Shown here piece by piece: positions 23,060-33,102 of a stretch of 64,000 nt of DNA; the first letter of the stretch is position 1; the number at the start of each line of letters is the position of its first letter. Made by a program: the position numbers and the translations under genes. The stretch comes from Hypericum androsaemum (lineage: Eukaryota; Streptophyta; Magnoliopsida; Malpighiales; Hypericaceae). Where the stretch lies: positions 6,344,109 to 6,408,108 of the forward strand of contig OZ023195.1 in the NCBI GenBank assembly GCA_963995505.1, given 5' to 3'. The notes beneath the pieces were generated by a model. The model was given only the letters and a program-made list of their open reading frames with translations. It searched no databases and was not told the origin of the DNA.

Positions 23060-23245
23060 ATGACGATCTCTATCACCGTCACCGATCCCCCCCTGCCGGA
23101 ATCCGAATCTGAATCCGTCGAGCTTCTACCCCAGCTCAGATTAGGGTTTTGGCTTCCAAGTGACCGGATCGGGGAAGGAGAAGCAGAGTTAGATGCCAAC
23201 TCCCATCGTACGGACTATCTCATTCTCTCCTCTCTCTCTCTCCCT
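23060..23245 (+). other. Possible captured exon inside the inverted-repeat element
   Basis: ATG at 23060 opens a frame encoding an acidic, Pro/Glu-rich stretch (DPPLPESESESVELLPQLRLG). Upstream is a CT-rich leader-like segment; downstream a CT/T-rich, intron-like segment to about 23350. The frame has no domain I recognise. Another GA-rich segment at 23355-23440 may be a second captured piece. It is probably a transduplicated gene fragment and not a gene. Confidence 0.3.
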
Positions 23246-23653
23246 CTTAATTTTTTTTCTTTCATTTGTTGATAAATTTTCTTTTATTTATTTTCTTCCT
23301 TTTTTCGTCTTTTTATCTTCTATTTATATTTTCGGCCTCTTTTGTGTTAGTGGCTAAACGACGACATGGAGACGGAGATGAATTCTATGGCGTGTAGGAT
23401 ACAGAAGGAAGGTACCGAGGGGAGTCGTCGCTGAAAGAAGTGGATCTCACTTAGTGCTTACGTCACAATAAATTGATAAGTTAAATGACATGTAACACAA
23501 AGATGTATCACTGGTTTCCCGCGAAAAAAAAAGATGTATCACTGGTGACCGAAAAATTAGTCCCGGGGTGTTAATTGGTCCACTTCAATAAATACCGGGT
23601 GCTAAATAGATCTATTATAGAGGGTGTTAATTGGATTTTTGTATATGTAGAAG

Positions 23654-24100
23654 CATGGTTTTAAAAAATACGGTCCGACCGGTTGGACTGTGAAACGGGC
23701 ACAAGACCGGGTCGTTTTTAGGCTTTTGACTGGGGTCTGTACTAACCGGATCAAATCCGGTCAGACCGGCCAATTTTGAGGTCCATCCTGACCGGTCGAA
23801 CCCGATTAGTACAAAAATGGGCAAAATTGAATTTTTTGTGGTTTTCGAGGAAAAAATTTGATTTGACAAATTTATAAAGTAATAAATAAATAAAAAAGTA
23901 GATTTATAGAGTGGAGAGATAAAAAATTAAGTCTACTTTTTTTTTAGAAAATAAGTATATTTTAACCTACATATATATATTATTTAAAATATTTAAAAAT
24001 AAAAAAATTGGTCCGACCGGTGGTTCGACCGATATGACCGGCCAACCTAGAGGACAGGAGAAATCCCAGGTCGGCCTCCGGGTCATTTTTTAAAACCATG
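23654..24100 (+). mobile_element. hAT-like miniature element 2
   Basis: 447 bp with 8-bp target duplication TGTAGAAG at 23646-23653 and 24101-24108. Ends are CATGGTTTTAAAAAAT on both sides in inverted form. Subterminal GGTCCGACCGG on the left and CCTCCGGGTC on the right match the family at 17709 and 26897. It sits inside the right arm of the inverted-repeat element. Confidence 0.85.
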
Positions 24101-24262
24101 TGTAGAAGGACTTATTTAATCCTTATTCCGTAGTTGAACCCAATATGAAGATGTCCTTCCTCCTCCTCAACCATACAGGCAACGCACGCCGTCTCTTTTA
24201 GTCTTTTTCCCTACCAACGCAGAAAGACAGAAATCCTAGAAGAAGAAGAAAGCCCTAGCGTA

Positions 24263-24396
24263 ATGAGTCTCCTCCTGTCCCTCCCGACCCACACCTTCTC
24301 CATGAAATCATCTTTCGCTTGCCCCTAAAAGACCTATCATCGTGCAAGCTGGTTTGCAAGCAGCTGCTAAATTTAGTTTTGGATCCAAAGATGTCT
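24263..24396 (+). pseudogene. F-box N-terminal fragment, frameshifted
   Basis: The leader (GCAACGCACGCCG..., AGAAGAAGAAGAAAG) and ATG at 24263 match the other F-box copies. After MSLLLSLPTH an extra CA (CCCACACCTTCTCC against CCCACCTTCTCC) shifts the frame. The F-box residues KDLSSCKLVCKQLLNL remain readable in the shifted frame. Homology ends near 24396, where unrelated sequence begins. No product is expected. Confidence 0.8.
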
Positions 24397-24783
24397 ATGT
24401 AATTCGATAAAGTTTCTTCTACGGATTTGTTGTGCTTTTTCCTGTAGCCAGAAAATGACCAAAAGGTGACCACACATGATGGCCGGAGTTGATATACGCC
24501 AAAAAATGATCGAAGATGATGACCGGAAATTTTGACCGGAGCAAGGGAAATATCATATGAGGTAATATTTTAATCCAAAATTATAACATTTATGAAGTTA
24601 CAAATAATAAGGTGGAAATATCATCCTTAAAGTCTTATCTTTATTTTGAGGAATTATTAGGTGGACATAACTTACATTTCTATGTACGGTAAATTGTACA
24701 AAAGGTAGTTTTTTGAACTCCCATATATTTACAAAAGAGAATCTTATCAATAAAGTTATATCCATTTATATGATGAAAGTTTT

Positions 24784-24794
24784 GTATATAAATA
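24784..24794 (+). promoter_or_regulatory. TATA box of the intact SPH gene
   Basis: GTATATAAATA, about 40 bp upstream of the favoured ATG at 24835. The matching gene of block B has the same sequence at 34801. An in-frame ATG at 24796 falls only two bases after the box and would lie upstream of a normal transcription start, so it is not preferred. Confidence 0.65.
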
Positions 24795-24834
24795 GGTGAT
24801 CAATCAAATGATACATACACAATTTGAAGTTAAA

Positions 24835-25308
24835 ATGGCAAATTACTTTGACCTTTTTCTTTTCCAAGTAGCAACAATCTTATTCATGATTGTTAATGGG
24901 ACTGCATGGTTACATTTTACTGATAAACATCATGTTGTAATCAACAATGCTATTGGTTATAATCGATGGCTCACAGTTCATTGTATATCGGCGAATGATG
25001 ATCAGGGTATTCATTATCTACCACCTAGTGGACCTGATTCAAGTTATTCATTTAGTTTCTATACACGATTTTTGGCAAACACATTATATCATTGTGGATT
25101 TGAGTGGGTGTGGAAGGATGCCCAACAAATCAATCATACAATTCACCAAAGTTGTACAGTTTTCGAGATTGATAGAGATCAATATTGTCCTAATCGTGTA
25201 TGTACTTGGTACGTTACAACCGATGGAATTGGTGCAGATGGTTGGGAGCCATATCGATTTCCCAGTTTCCTTCATTGGGGGTCTGAATGCAGAATCGATC
25301 ATCATTGA
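24835..25308 (+). CDS. S-protein homologue (plant self-incompatibility S1 family), intact
   Basis: 157 residues, the usual size of the family. Residues 1-22 form a hydrophobic signal peptide (LFLFQVATILFMIVNG), so the product is secreted. The mature part has the family pattern: VVINNAIG near the start, LTVHCIS with the first Cys, SYSFSF, LYHCGFEW, QSCTVF and a Cys-rich end (CPNRVCTW, HWGSEC). Poppy S proteins of this fold are stigma ligands that stop self-pollen; most homologues have other or unknown roles in cell-cell signalling. It is the only undamaged member of the six in this cluster. A longer in-frame ATG at 24796 exists but crowds the TATA box. Confidence 0.87.
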   Translation: MANYFDLFLFQVATILFMIVNGTAWLHFTDKHHVVINNAIGYNRWLTVHCISANDDQGIHYLPPSGPDSSYSFSFYTRFLANTLYHCGFEWVWKDAQQINHTIHQSCTVFEIDRDQYCPNRVCTWYVTTDGIGADGWEPYRFPSFLHWGSECRIDHH

Positions 25309-26340
25309 TGAGGTAGGAGATGTAATAAATAGCATGTTCTAAAAATTATCTCATTTGCTCTTATTTCCTATTCTGAGCAATAAATAACGAGGACATGTAC
25401 CGATCATCTCTTTAATAATGTTACTTTTATTTTCTATCTACTCTTGATTCCTTTTTATTATATTTTATAATGAATTATTGTCAACAATGAATTGATTTAT
25501 TAAATTTCAGAAGCTCTTCTAGAATACATCATCACAAAATCTTAGTATAAATAGCTACCAAATACTAAACTCTAAAATCGTGTAATTGAACTCACATTAT
25601 TAACATTTTATTTATTTATGGTAGCTCAAAAAACCAGGCCAATCCATTACTTTAGAGATATTTATTGAATTTTAATTTTAAGACGTAGTAAAATGTTAGT
25701 CATAGAGTGAGAGGGTATTTAATCTAATAGTACAAAGTATAGAAGGATTGACGAAACTTCATAGTTCAAATTTTAACCGATATAATTATTGGTATAAAAA
25801 TTTACCTTTACGAAAATGTATGAATCTTCGAGTAATATTACGATGATTGAATTCATTAAATTTCAGATTTTTCAGCAAAAATATGTAATAATACATGATT
25901 GTGTCACTTAAGGTTGCAATATTTTTATTAGAATAAAGATCAAATAACATCTATTACTTACTCAAAAAGTCTAATAAAAAATTATTTCACTTGACCCATT
26001 CTATTTATCTAAATAAGTCAATTAACACCTTGAACTATTATTCGGTCACTAGTGATATTTCACCATCTTAGATGACCTCTCCCTCATCTTAAATACGATA
26101 TATCATTCTTATTTATTTTAAAGATAAAAATAAAAACCCCATTCAAACCCAATTTGTCGTACACATTCTCGGGAAGGCACATCGGATATTAACCTCTTGA
26201 TCACAACCCGCAAATAAGATGATCATGTCATGGACCAATATCGGAATAAATAGGACTAGAACTCTCAAATCGGGTAATAAGTTAATTAGCAAATAAAATT
26301 AATTAAAAGACTACCAAACAAGTTCTTAATCCTAATTAGA
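25309..26340. other. Intergenic, SPH 3' flank
   Basis: AT-rich, shared with block B (35620-36670). 25960-26100 (CAATTAACACCTTGAAC..., CGGTCACTAGTGATATTTCACC) is related to the arms of the inverted-repeat element at 22784-24129, so it is probably an older relic of that family. No coding frame is supported. Confidence 0.55.
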
Positions 26341-26355
26341 CCCAATATATTATTT

Positions 26356-26672
26356 TTGGTAGATAAATATACTTTATTAATAAAATGAAGCGAAAGCGAA
26401 AGGAAGATAAAATATACGATAAAAGATAAACCGACCGCAATCTACACCGAACTACCAAACCCTATAACATTCTACTCATCCCAAAGCCCCCCAAAAAATG
26501 AAACTCACACATTTACGTAATTTTTAATGAGTCCCAATACAAATCCACATTGTGATTATCTATTTCATTAAAAGTCCTTGACCAAATAAGTCATTCGCGG
26601 ATACAGAAGTAAATGGAATGCTGTAAAAAGTTCTCGATCACATTAAAGTTTATCGAAGATCACTCGATTTTG
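26356..26672 (-). mobile_element. Small retroposon-like insertion present only in block A
   Basis: Block B lacks about 320 bp that block A has here. The left edge TTTTTGGTAGATAAATATACTTTATTAATAA looks like the complemented 3' tail of a LINE or SINE. The flanks share an imperfect direct repeat (ATATATTATT / ATATCTTATTATT). No coding domain is seen. The absence from block B shows it arrived after the block duplication, or was lost from B. Confidence 0.45.
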
Positions 26673-26854
26673 ATATCTTATTATTGCTGATAACGCTCTT
26701 GCATCATATTAGGCAGAAAAATGAGGGATAGGAAGAAAATTATTTTCCATAAAATTCCTTCTATTTATGAGATGAAGTTTTTGAAATAAATAGGATTGGC
26801 ACTCAAATAAATGCATACATTTTTGAAAAATTAGATCCGAAGAGTGAGGTTGAA

Positions 26855-27902
26855 ATGGCTTATAACTTTGTGTCTTTTCTTCTTCCTAATGGTAACCAAT
26901 GTTTTAAAAATCACGGTCTGACCGGTAGTCCGACCGGTCGGACCGCTACCTGGGACCAAATTTGGGTCGATTTTTACATAAAACCCATAATGCAGTTCGA
27001 CCGGCCAAAATTTGGTCGGACCACCTGGTCAGGTGCTTCCAGGTGAACCGGTTTGCCCGGATTAGAAAATTTTGTTTTTATTTTTTCTATTTTATCGGAT
27101 TTAATTTAGAAACAAAACCTCAACTTCCATTATCGGAGTGTATATATCACTTTTGAATCACAACAAACTTATATTTTTAACAATTCTCGATAATATGTCA
27201 ACCAAGTTAAACGAATTGGACTAATATGTCAAACAAGAAAACTTATATAATCATCTTCTTATACTTCTAGACTTGTTTAATTCATGTTTGAAGATTTTAT
27301 TTGAATAAATTGTAACAAAGTTGCTAAATATGTGAAATTATTTAGTATTTTATCTTTTTTTACTCTAAATTAAATTTATCAAACTTTATTTAATAATATT
27401 AATATATAATAGAAGTTTCGGTCGAACCGGAAATTTGGAGAATTTCGGGTCACCTTCCGGGTTGGTTTTAAAAATATTGATGGTAACAATCTTGTCCACG
27501 ACTGTAAGTGGGACGACAATGCTCAACAAAAATAATAGTATAGATGATAAAATTACAGCCGTTCTTAACAATGCTATTTATTTTTTTCTATTGCTTATTG
27601 TGCACTTTGAATCTTCTGACGGTAATTTGAAAACTCATAATCTGACACCTGTAAGACCTAATTCAACTTACTTGTTTAATTTTTGTCAGGCCCTTTTCAG
27701 GACGGTATACCATTGCTTTTTTGCATGGACAGAAAGGGATATCCAGCAAGTCAACCACGAAGTAACCCAAAATTGCACTGTTTATGATGTTGAAAGAGAC
27801 CGTGGAAAATGCCATAATTGTGCTTGGAATATTAAACCTACAGGAATTTTTGGAATTGGTTGGGCTAGCTGCTTAAACTGGGGTAGTCGATGTACATGGT
27901 AG
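26855..27902 (+). pseudogene. SPH gene b, split by an hAT element in its signal-peptide region
   Basis: ATG at 26855 begins a signal-peptide-like start (MAYNFVSFLL) that is cut at 26896 by the hAT element. The mature frame resumes at 27480 and is open to 27902 (140 codons from ATG 27480) with all family features: NNAI, FESSDG, YLFNF, VYHCFFAW, QNCTVYD, CHNCAW, LNWGSRC. Compared with the intact gene the start carries a one-base insertion that puts MAYNF... and the mature part in different frames; the paralogue at 38554 shares it, so it predates the hAT insertion. A product could start only from the ATG that is part of the target duplication, with a short signal sequence. Confidence 0.75.
26897..27479 (+). 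mobile_element. hAT-like miniature element 3
   Basis: 583 bp with 8-bp target duplication ATGGTAAC at 26889-26896 and 27480-27487. Ends are CAATGTTTTAAAAATC and, complemented, CAATATTTTTAAAAC. It has the same subterminal motifs as the elements at 17709 and 23654. The empty site is preserved in the paralogue at 38588. Confidence 0.88.
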
Positions 27903-28202
27903 ATTTAGCATGAGATGTTATAGCTTTTACCAAGTCCTAACAACTATTTTCTTTACTCCTTTTTCATGTTTTAAGCGATAAATAAAGACACGGTGTCTTG
28001 AGCCCTGCTATGCTAGATTCCTGGAGCGTGAAAAGTTTAAAATGTAGACTGGTCATTTATACAAGAATTGGGTCCTATCGCTATCTATGGAGGTTGGTAA
28101 TGCCCAAACTTTCGAAGAATGAAGCAAAAAGTTGCCTCCCAATGCTTTTGGTGAAGAATTTGTTTAGAATCAGGGGTGTGCTTTCGGTGGAACTGTTGTT
28201 TC

Positions 28203-28771
28203 TGTTAAGCCAGCGGACCCAACGCAATCCAAAACTCAAGCAAGCAAGCCACGAAATCACAAGAAGAACAAATGAAAGAACACACAAGAGACAAAGATTT
28301 GTTCACCCGATTCGACGAGAACGTCTACGTCCGGGGGCGTACCAAGCCAGGAGGATTTTTATTAGTCTCGCTCTCGAGCTTCACTTGCTCTTTACAAGAA
28401 AAGGCCACTTCTTTGACACCCAACACTCTTCTAGGGTTGTCTATCTCTCCTCTCTATTTGGGAACAACAATAAATGAGATCTAGTTGGGTATTTATAGTG
28501 GCACCAATCCTAGGAGAAAATGGGGCAAGGAGGGGCAAACTTGTCCATAAAAAACTCACTTTCCCGAGCTCATTGGCGGGTACCAATCAGAGTCCAGCGA
28601 TTTTCGGATGAACAGTAGTTGGCGGGCGCCAAGTGAACAGTAACTCTACCACTTCTTCATTTTGCTTCGTTTCTCGACCGTCTCTTGATCCGAATGATCC
28701 CTCAAGCGTCTCCGAGCACCGAATCCATTCAATCAAGTCCCGAACCATCTCTCAGGCTCCATATCCCAAAA
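28203..28771 (-). repeat. Probable solo LTR (copia-like)
   Basis: Starts TGTTAAGCCAGC on the plus strand. GTTTC at 28198-28202 and 28772-28776 is a candidate 5-bp target duplication. On the minus strand a TATA-like TATAAATACCC lies near 28490, followed by a leader-like region rich in CTTTT/CAAGTGAAG. The far edge does not show a clean CA, so the end is provisional. A small frame at 28272-28484 is LTR sequence and not a gene. Confidence 0.45.
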
Positions 28772-29120
28772 GTTTCTTAATGTGGTTCCGATATTTATAT
28801 ATATATATGAAGCAATTGAAACATTGAAACTCGAGAATCGCCTAACTAAAGAATCATACTTTAAGATCTGTTTTTATTCAACAAAAGTGGTCAAAAGTGG
28901 CCTAACTCGAGAACCCCTCTGTGCTCACCTTCCGCTCCTTCACCGGACCACCTCCGTGCTCGCATTTTCTCCTATCCAAATGTGTGATTTTTTCTTCCTC
29001 CAAGTTGCAATTTTTTCTTTCTGGGTGCTGATTAGGGTTTGTGGAACTGTTCCAGCATTCAAGTCGTGTTTTTGTTTATTAATTTGTTATTTTTTGCTGA
29101 CTGGTGATGATTGAACTTGA

Positions 29121-29757
29121 ATGGAGAATGATTTGAAGATGAAGCAGAAGGCTGCAGAGAAGAGCATAAGAGATGAGAAGGTGGAACCTCAAAAGAAAAA
29201 GGTACTAATTGGTTTGACGATGTGATGATATTTGTTGATAAGAGATTGACGATGGTTTGATATTTGGTTTGACGATGTGATAATATTGGTTTGACGATGT
29301 GATGATATTGGTTTGTGTATTTGATGATATTGGTTTAACGTTGTGTTGATATTGGTTATGTTGTTCTGACGATGTGTTGATATTGGTATGACTATGTGAT
29401 GATATTTGTTTGACTATGTGATAAGATTGGTTTTGAGCTGGGTTGATATTGGTTTTGAGCTGGGTTGATATTGGTCTGTGCTTGTGTTGATATTGGTTTG
29501 AAAATGTTATGATATTGGTTTAACAATGTGTCGATATTGGTTTGACGATGTTGTGATATTAGTTTGACGATTTGATGATATTGGTTTTGAGTTGGGTTGA
29601 TATTGGTTTTGAGCTGGATTGATATAGGTTTACAGATCAGATATTGGTTATAGCACAGTCGGACAATTTGATACTGCCAACCGTATTGACCCAGAGCGTT
29701 GCAGTGGCAAGAAGAAAAAGGGACAAGTGTTTATACAAGATTAAAGAAGTGAGCTAG
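29121..29757 (+). other. Possible two-exon frame around a minisatellite intron
   Basis: ATG 29121 starts 27 Lys/Glu-rich codons (MENDLKMKQKAAEKSIRDE...) ending exactly at a GT donor (29202-29203). An AG acceptor at 29657-29658 opens 32 more codons to TAG at 29755-29757, giving about 59 residues, strongly basic. The region before the ATG has a leader-like look. The supposed intron is nearly all 22-bp repeat. I recognise no domain. A captured exon fragment is at least as likely as a gene. Confidence 0.2.
29205..29650 (+). repeat. Minisatellite array 1, core TGATATTGGTTT, forward
   Basis: About 20 units of roughly 20-23 bp with core GATATTGGTTT followed by a variable part (GACGATGTGAT, GAGCTGGGTT). 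Core bases are more constant than spacer bases. Confidence 0.9.
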
Positions 29758-29939
29758 GGAATAGCGGTCATGCCACATTTTTTGACATATTGTAGCCACA
29801 TTTTGTGTTAGAAATCGTATTGTATCAGACTTGTTTATGTTCTTTGATGGTGAAGTTGTTTTGTTCATGTTGTGATACTCTGGACTTATTTCAAACATGA
29901 ACCGGCCCGCTGAACTGTTTAGGATTATTGGCATTGGTT

Positions 29940-30178
29940 TCAGTACGTACAGATATTAGTTCGAGTATGCACTGATATTAGTTTAAGTGTGGACCGATAT
30001 TGGTTTGAATTTGGACTGATATTGGTTTGAGTATGTACAGATATTAGTTTGAGTATTTATCTATATTAGTTTGAGTACTTATTGATATTTGTTTGAGTAT
30101 GTACATATATTGGTTTGAGTATGTACATATATTGGTTTGATTATGTACTGATATTGGTTTTAGTATGTACAAATATTT
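29940..30178 (+). repeat. Minisatellite array 2, forward, spacer GAGTATGTAC
   Basis: About ten units of 21-22 bp, GATATTRGTTTGAGTATGTAC, the same core as array 1 but another spacer. 29660-29935 between the arrays is unique sequence. Confidence 0.9.
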
Positions 30179-30179
30179 A

Positions 30180-30560
30180 TTACAGATACAAACCAATATC
30201 AATACATTAGACAAACCAATATCAATTCTCGTTGAAACCAATATCCTTACCGCTAAAAATGCATATATCAAAATACCTAAATTCAATATCGAAACAACCA
30301 AAAACCAATATCCAAACATCTTAATACCAATATCAATACACCTTTAAACCAATATCAATTCATCTAAAAACCAATATCAATGTACGTTAAAACCAATATC
30401 TTTACACCTCGAAACCAATATCAGTACACGTTAAAACCAATATCACCGCACCTTGAAACTAATATCAATAAACCTTAAAACTAATATCAATACATCTAAA
30501 AACTAATATCAAAATATCTAAAAATTAATATCAAAACATCTAAAAATTAATATCAAAATG
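30180..30560 (-). repeat. Minisatellite array 3, inverted
   Basis: About 18 units of the complement, AAACCAATATC plus a spacer (AATACATCT, TTTACACCTCG). Direction flips within a few bases at about 30178. Confidence 0.9.
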
Positions 30561-30584
30561 TAAGATCAAATAACAAAATGTAAT

Positions 30585-30815
30585 TAGTTTTCAAATGTAG
30601 TAATATTTATTTTTCGATGTAGTGATATTAGTTTTCGGATGTAGTGATATTGGTTTTCGGATGTAGTGATATTGATTTTCGGATGTGGTGATATTGGTTT
30701 TCGGATGTAGTGATATTGGTTTTGTGGTGTAGTGATATTAGTTTTCGGATGTAGTGATATTGGTTTCCAAATGTAGTGATATTGGTTTTCGATTAAAGTG
30801 ATTGGTTTACGAATC
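30585..30815 (+). repeat. Minisatellite array 4, forward, spacer TCGGATGTAGT
   Basis: About ten units of 22 bp, GATATTGGTTTTCGGATGTAGT, the most regular of the four arrays. It ends near 30815. Confidence 0.9.
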
Positions 30816-31275
30816 GAATAACTTTATACATATGTAACTCGGATTTTAGTTAAAAAAATCCAGATTTATAAATTGATCTTGAAATGTTCTTGATGACGAG
30901 GAAAAAAGATTAAATACTAGAAGAAAAGAACATATATGAATTCGACCAAAATAAAAATATATAAATTTCTGAAGAAATTTTTTTATGTTTAGGAAATACA
31001 AAATTATAGGCACTGATTAAGATATTAAGTTTGATTAAAAAAAAATATCTGGTAAGGTTTTTGAAGTTCAAAAAAATTTGAAGAGTCCTTCTTTGGAAAT
31101 GTGAAGAGTCTTTCACGTCTAATGGGAGATAGATTTTTATCTTTTATCTTTTCAATGCTTTCATAAATAAGAGTGTTATCCCTAATTTTTTAGTTTGACA
31201 AAATTACCCCTGATTGCTTTAATAATTCATTTAGTCCCCAAATTTGGGAACTAGTCTTGTCCCCACCGAATCCAC
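30816..31275. other. AT-rich spacer, nothing recognised
   Basis: No gene or repeat edge supported between the last minisatellite unit and the SPH C-terminal fragment. Confidence 0.5.
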
Positions 31276-31279
31276 CCCG

Positions 31280-31490
31280 TGTACAAGGATGCCCAACATA
31301 TCAACCATATAGTTAGCTATAGTTGCACAGTTTACGATTCCATAAGAGAGAGATTTTTGTCTTGTTAGAACATGTACTTGGAAGCGACAGCTCCTGGACT
31401 TTGTGCAATTGGTTGGCAGCTAATGCCTAGGCAATATTGTCTTCATTGGGGCACCAAAGAATGTGACGGTCATACGCTAATTGAGGGTGA
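31280..31490 (+). pseudogene. SPH C-terminal fragment (c)
   Basis: Reads VYKDAQHINH...YSCTVYDS in one frame and LCAIGWQ...YCLHWGTKECDGH in another, separated by a frameshift and stop near 31365. The N-terminal half and promoter are absent. It matches the end of the intact SPH gene, and the 3' flank (AACAATAAATAATGA, CTTTAACAATG) is also shared. Confidence 0.75.
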
Positions 31491-31839
31491 GATGCAATTG
31501 TATTTTAATCATGTTTTAAATTTTCTTTTCTTTTCCATATTTTCTGTTTCTAACAATAAATAATGATGGCATGTACGGAGTGATGATCTCTTTAACAATG
31601 TTTCTTTTATTATAGTTGATAATTTATGTTGAACTATTGTCAAGAACTAATTGGTTTATTGAATATTATAACTTGCAAAAATATATCATCATCAAATATT
31701 AATATAAATGGTTACCAAAAACTAAACTCTAAAATCAAAGTTCTTTTGGCGGAAAAAAGAACTTCATAAATAAATAAATAAAAGTACACAAAGTTTCCTA
31801 CAACCTACTTCTGACCCCATATTCCGGGCAATCAAAGAG

Positions 31840-33102
31840 AGAGTTTTTTCCAAAAAGGGCAAAAAATTAGATATATTCTCTAAATAGGCAAAAACTTAAT
31901 ATATTCTCAAAATAGGCAAAAATTTAATAAAAAAATAAAAAAAGAGTGACGACCCACATAGGGGTCTTCACACCAATTTAATAAAAAATAATAATGGAGG
32001 CGACATTTTTTTTAATTTTGGTCGATCGAACTCGATCGACTTTTGACTTCAAATTTTTTTTTGACATCGTTACACTCCGTATTTGGAAAAGTTAAAACTA
32101 TAAAGTTGTAGATATATGTCTCAAATTTGCACAACAACTTGAATCAACTCAATCAGAATCTGGAATAAAAATTTGTATCCTAACTGAAATTAGTCGATCG
32201 AACTCGACCGGCTTTTGACTTCAAAATTATTTTTGACATTCTTACACTTCGAATTTAAAAAATTCATAAACTACAAAGTTGTAGATATATGTCTCCGCTT
32301 TGCATAGAAACTTGAATCACCTCAATCAGACTCTGGAGTAAGAAGTTGCAAAAATTATTTTTTTAATCAAAGTATAAGAGAAGAAAAAAAATAATTCTTG
32401 CAACTTCTTACTCCGGAGTCAGATTGAGGTGATTCAAGTTTTTGTACAAAGCTAAGACATATATCTAAAACTTTATAGTTATAACTTTTCTAAATAGAGA
32501 GTGTAACAATGTTGAAAATTCGTTTGAATTCAAAAGCCAATCGAGTTCGATCGAATGATTTCGGTTGGGAGACACAAATTTTTACCCCAGAGTCTGATTG
32601 AGTTGATTCAAATTTCTATGCAAAGCTGCGATATATGTTGTTTGTAGTTTATGACTTTTTCAAATTCAAAGTGTAAGGATGTCAAAAATAAATTTGAAGT
32701 CAAAAGCCGATCGAGTTCGATCGACTAATTTTGGTTGGGAGATACAAATTTTTACTCCGGATTCCGATTGAGTTGATTCAAATTACTGTGCAAAGATGAG
32801 ATGTATATCGACAACTAATAGTTTATAACTTTTCCAAAGACGGAGTGTAACGATGTCAAAATTTTGTTTGAAGTCAAAAAATGATCGGGTTCGATCGACC
32901 GAAATTATAAAAAATATATGTCAGGGAGGCGACCTACTTTTGGGTGGCCTCCATTATTTTTTATATATTAAATTGGTGTGACGACCCCTATGTGAGTCGT
33001 CACCTATTTAATTAAAATTTTTCCTATTTTGGGAATATATTAAATTTTTGCCTATTTAGGAAATATATCTAAGTTTTTTAAACCTATTTTGGAAAAAACT
33101 CG
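31840..33102. mobile_element. Foldback element with subrepeats in its arms
   Basis: 1263 bp, flanked by TCAAAGAG at 31832-31839 and 33103-33110. The outer ~180 bp on each side are inverted copies (GAGTTTTTTCC..., CTAAATAGGCAAAAA, GTGACGACNCACATAGGGGTC, CCAATTTAATA). The inner parts hold several copies of a ~170-bp unit with TCGATCGAACTCGATCGAC and TTGTAGATATATGTCTC: two on the left and about three inverted on the right, meeting near 32390. No protein is encoded. The 8-bp duplication and long arms suit a foldback or MULE/hAT-type non-autonomous element. Confidence 0.82.

Larger units (their letters stand above)
22784..24129. mobile_element. Inverted-repeat element, possible Pack-MULE, carrying a nested hAT element
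   Basis: Left arm 22784 to about 22990 (GGAATAAGGATTAAATAA..., CTAATTAACAC..., CACTTAGTT-like end) is matched in inverted form by the right arm, about 23440-23653 plus 24101-24129, once the hAT element at 23654-24100 is removed. The ~450 bp between the arms is unlike the arms and looks like gene sequence. Long terminal inverted repeats around gene-like DNA suggest a MULE-type carrier. I could not find a clean 9-bp target duplication. Related arm sequence occurs at 25960-26100 and 36270-36430. Confidence 0.55.
24550..26860 (+). repeat. SPH block A (mate 34605-36860)
   Basis: Upstream region, SPH gene, 3' flank and the start of the next SPH gene are matched along the whole length by 34605-36860. 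Each block has its own insertions: in A about 320 bp near 26356-26670, in B a solo LTR at 35039-35323. This records a local tandem duplication of an SPH gene pair. Confidence 0.85.

Noticed and set aside
24796..24834. Upstream ATG of the intact SPH gene
   Set aside because: It lies two bases after the TATA box and before a hydrophobic signal peptide that starts properly at 24835.
28272..28484. 70-codon frame with a leader-like look
   Set aside because: Lies within a probable LTR; no domain, no conservation visible.
29205..30815. CRISPR-like repeat-spacer look of the 22-bp array
   Set aside because: Units are too short and degenerate, run in both directions, have no cas genes, and the context is plant nuclear DNA.
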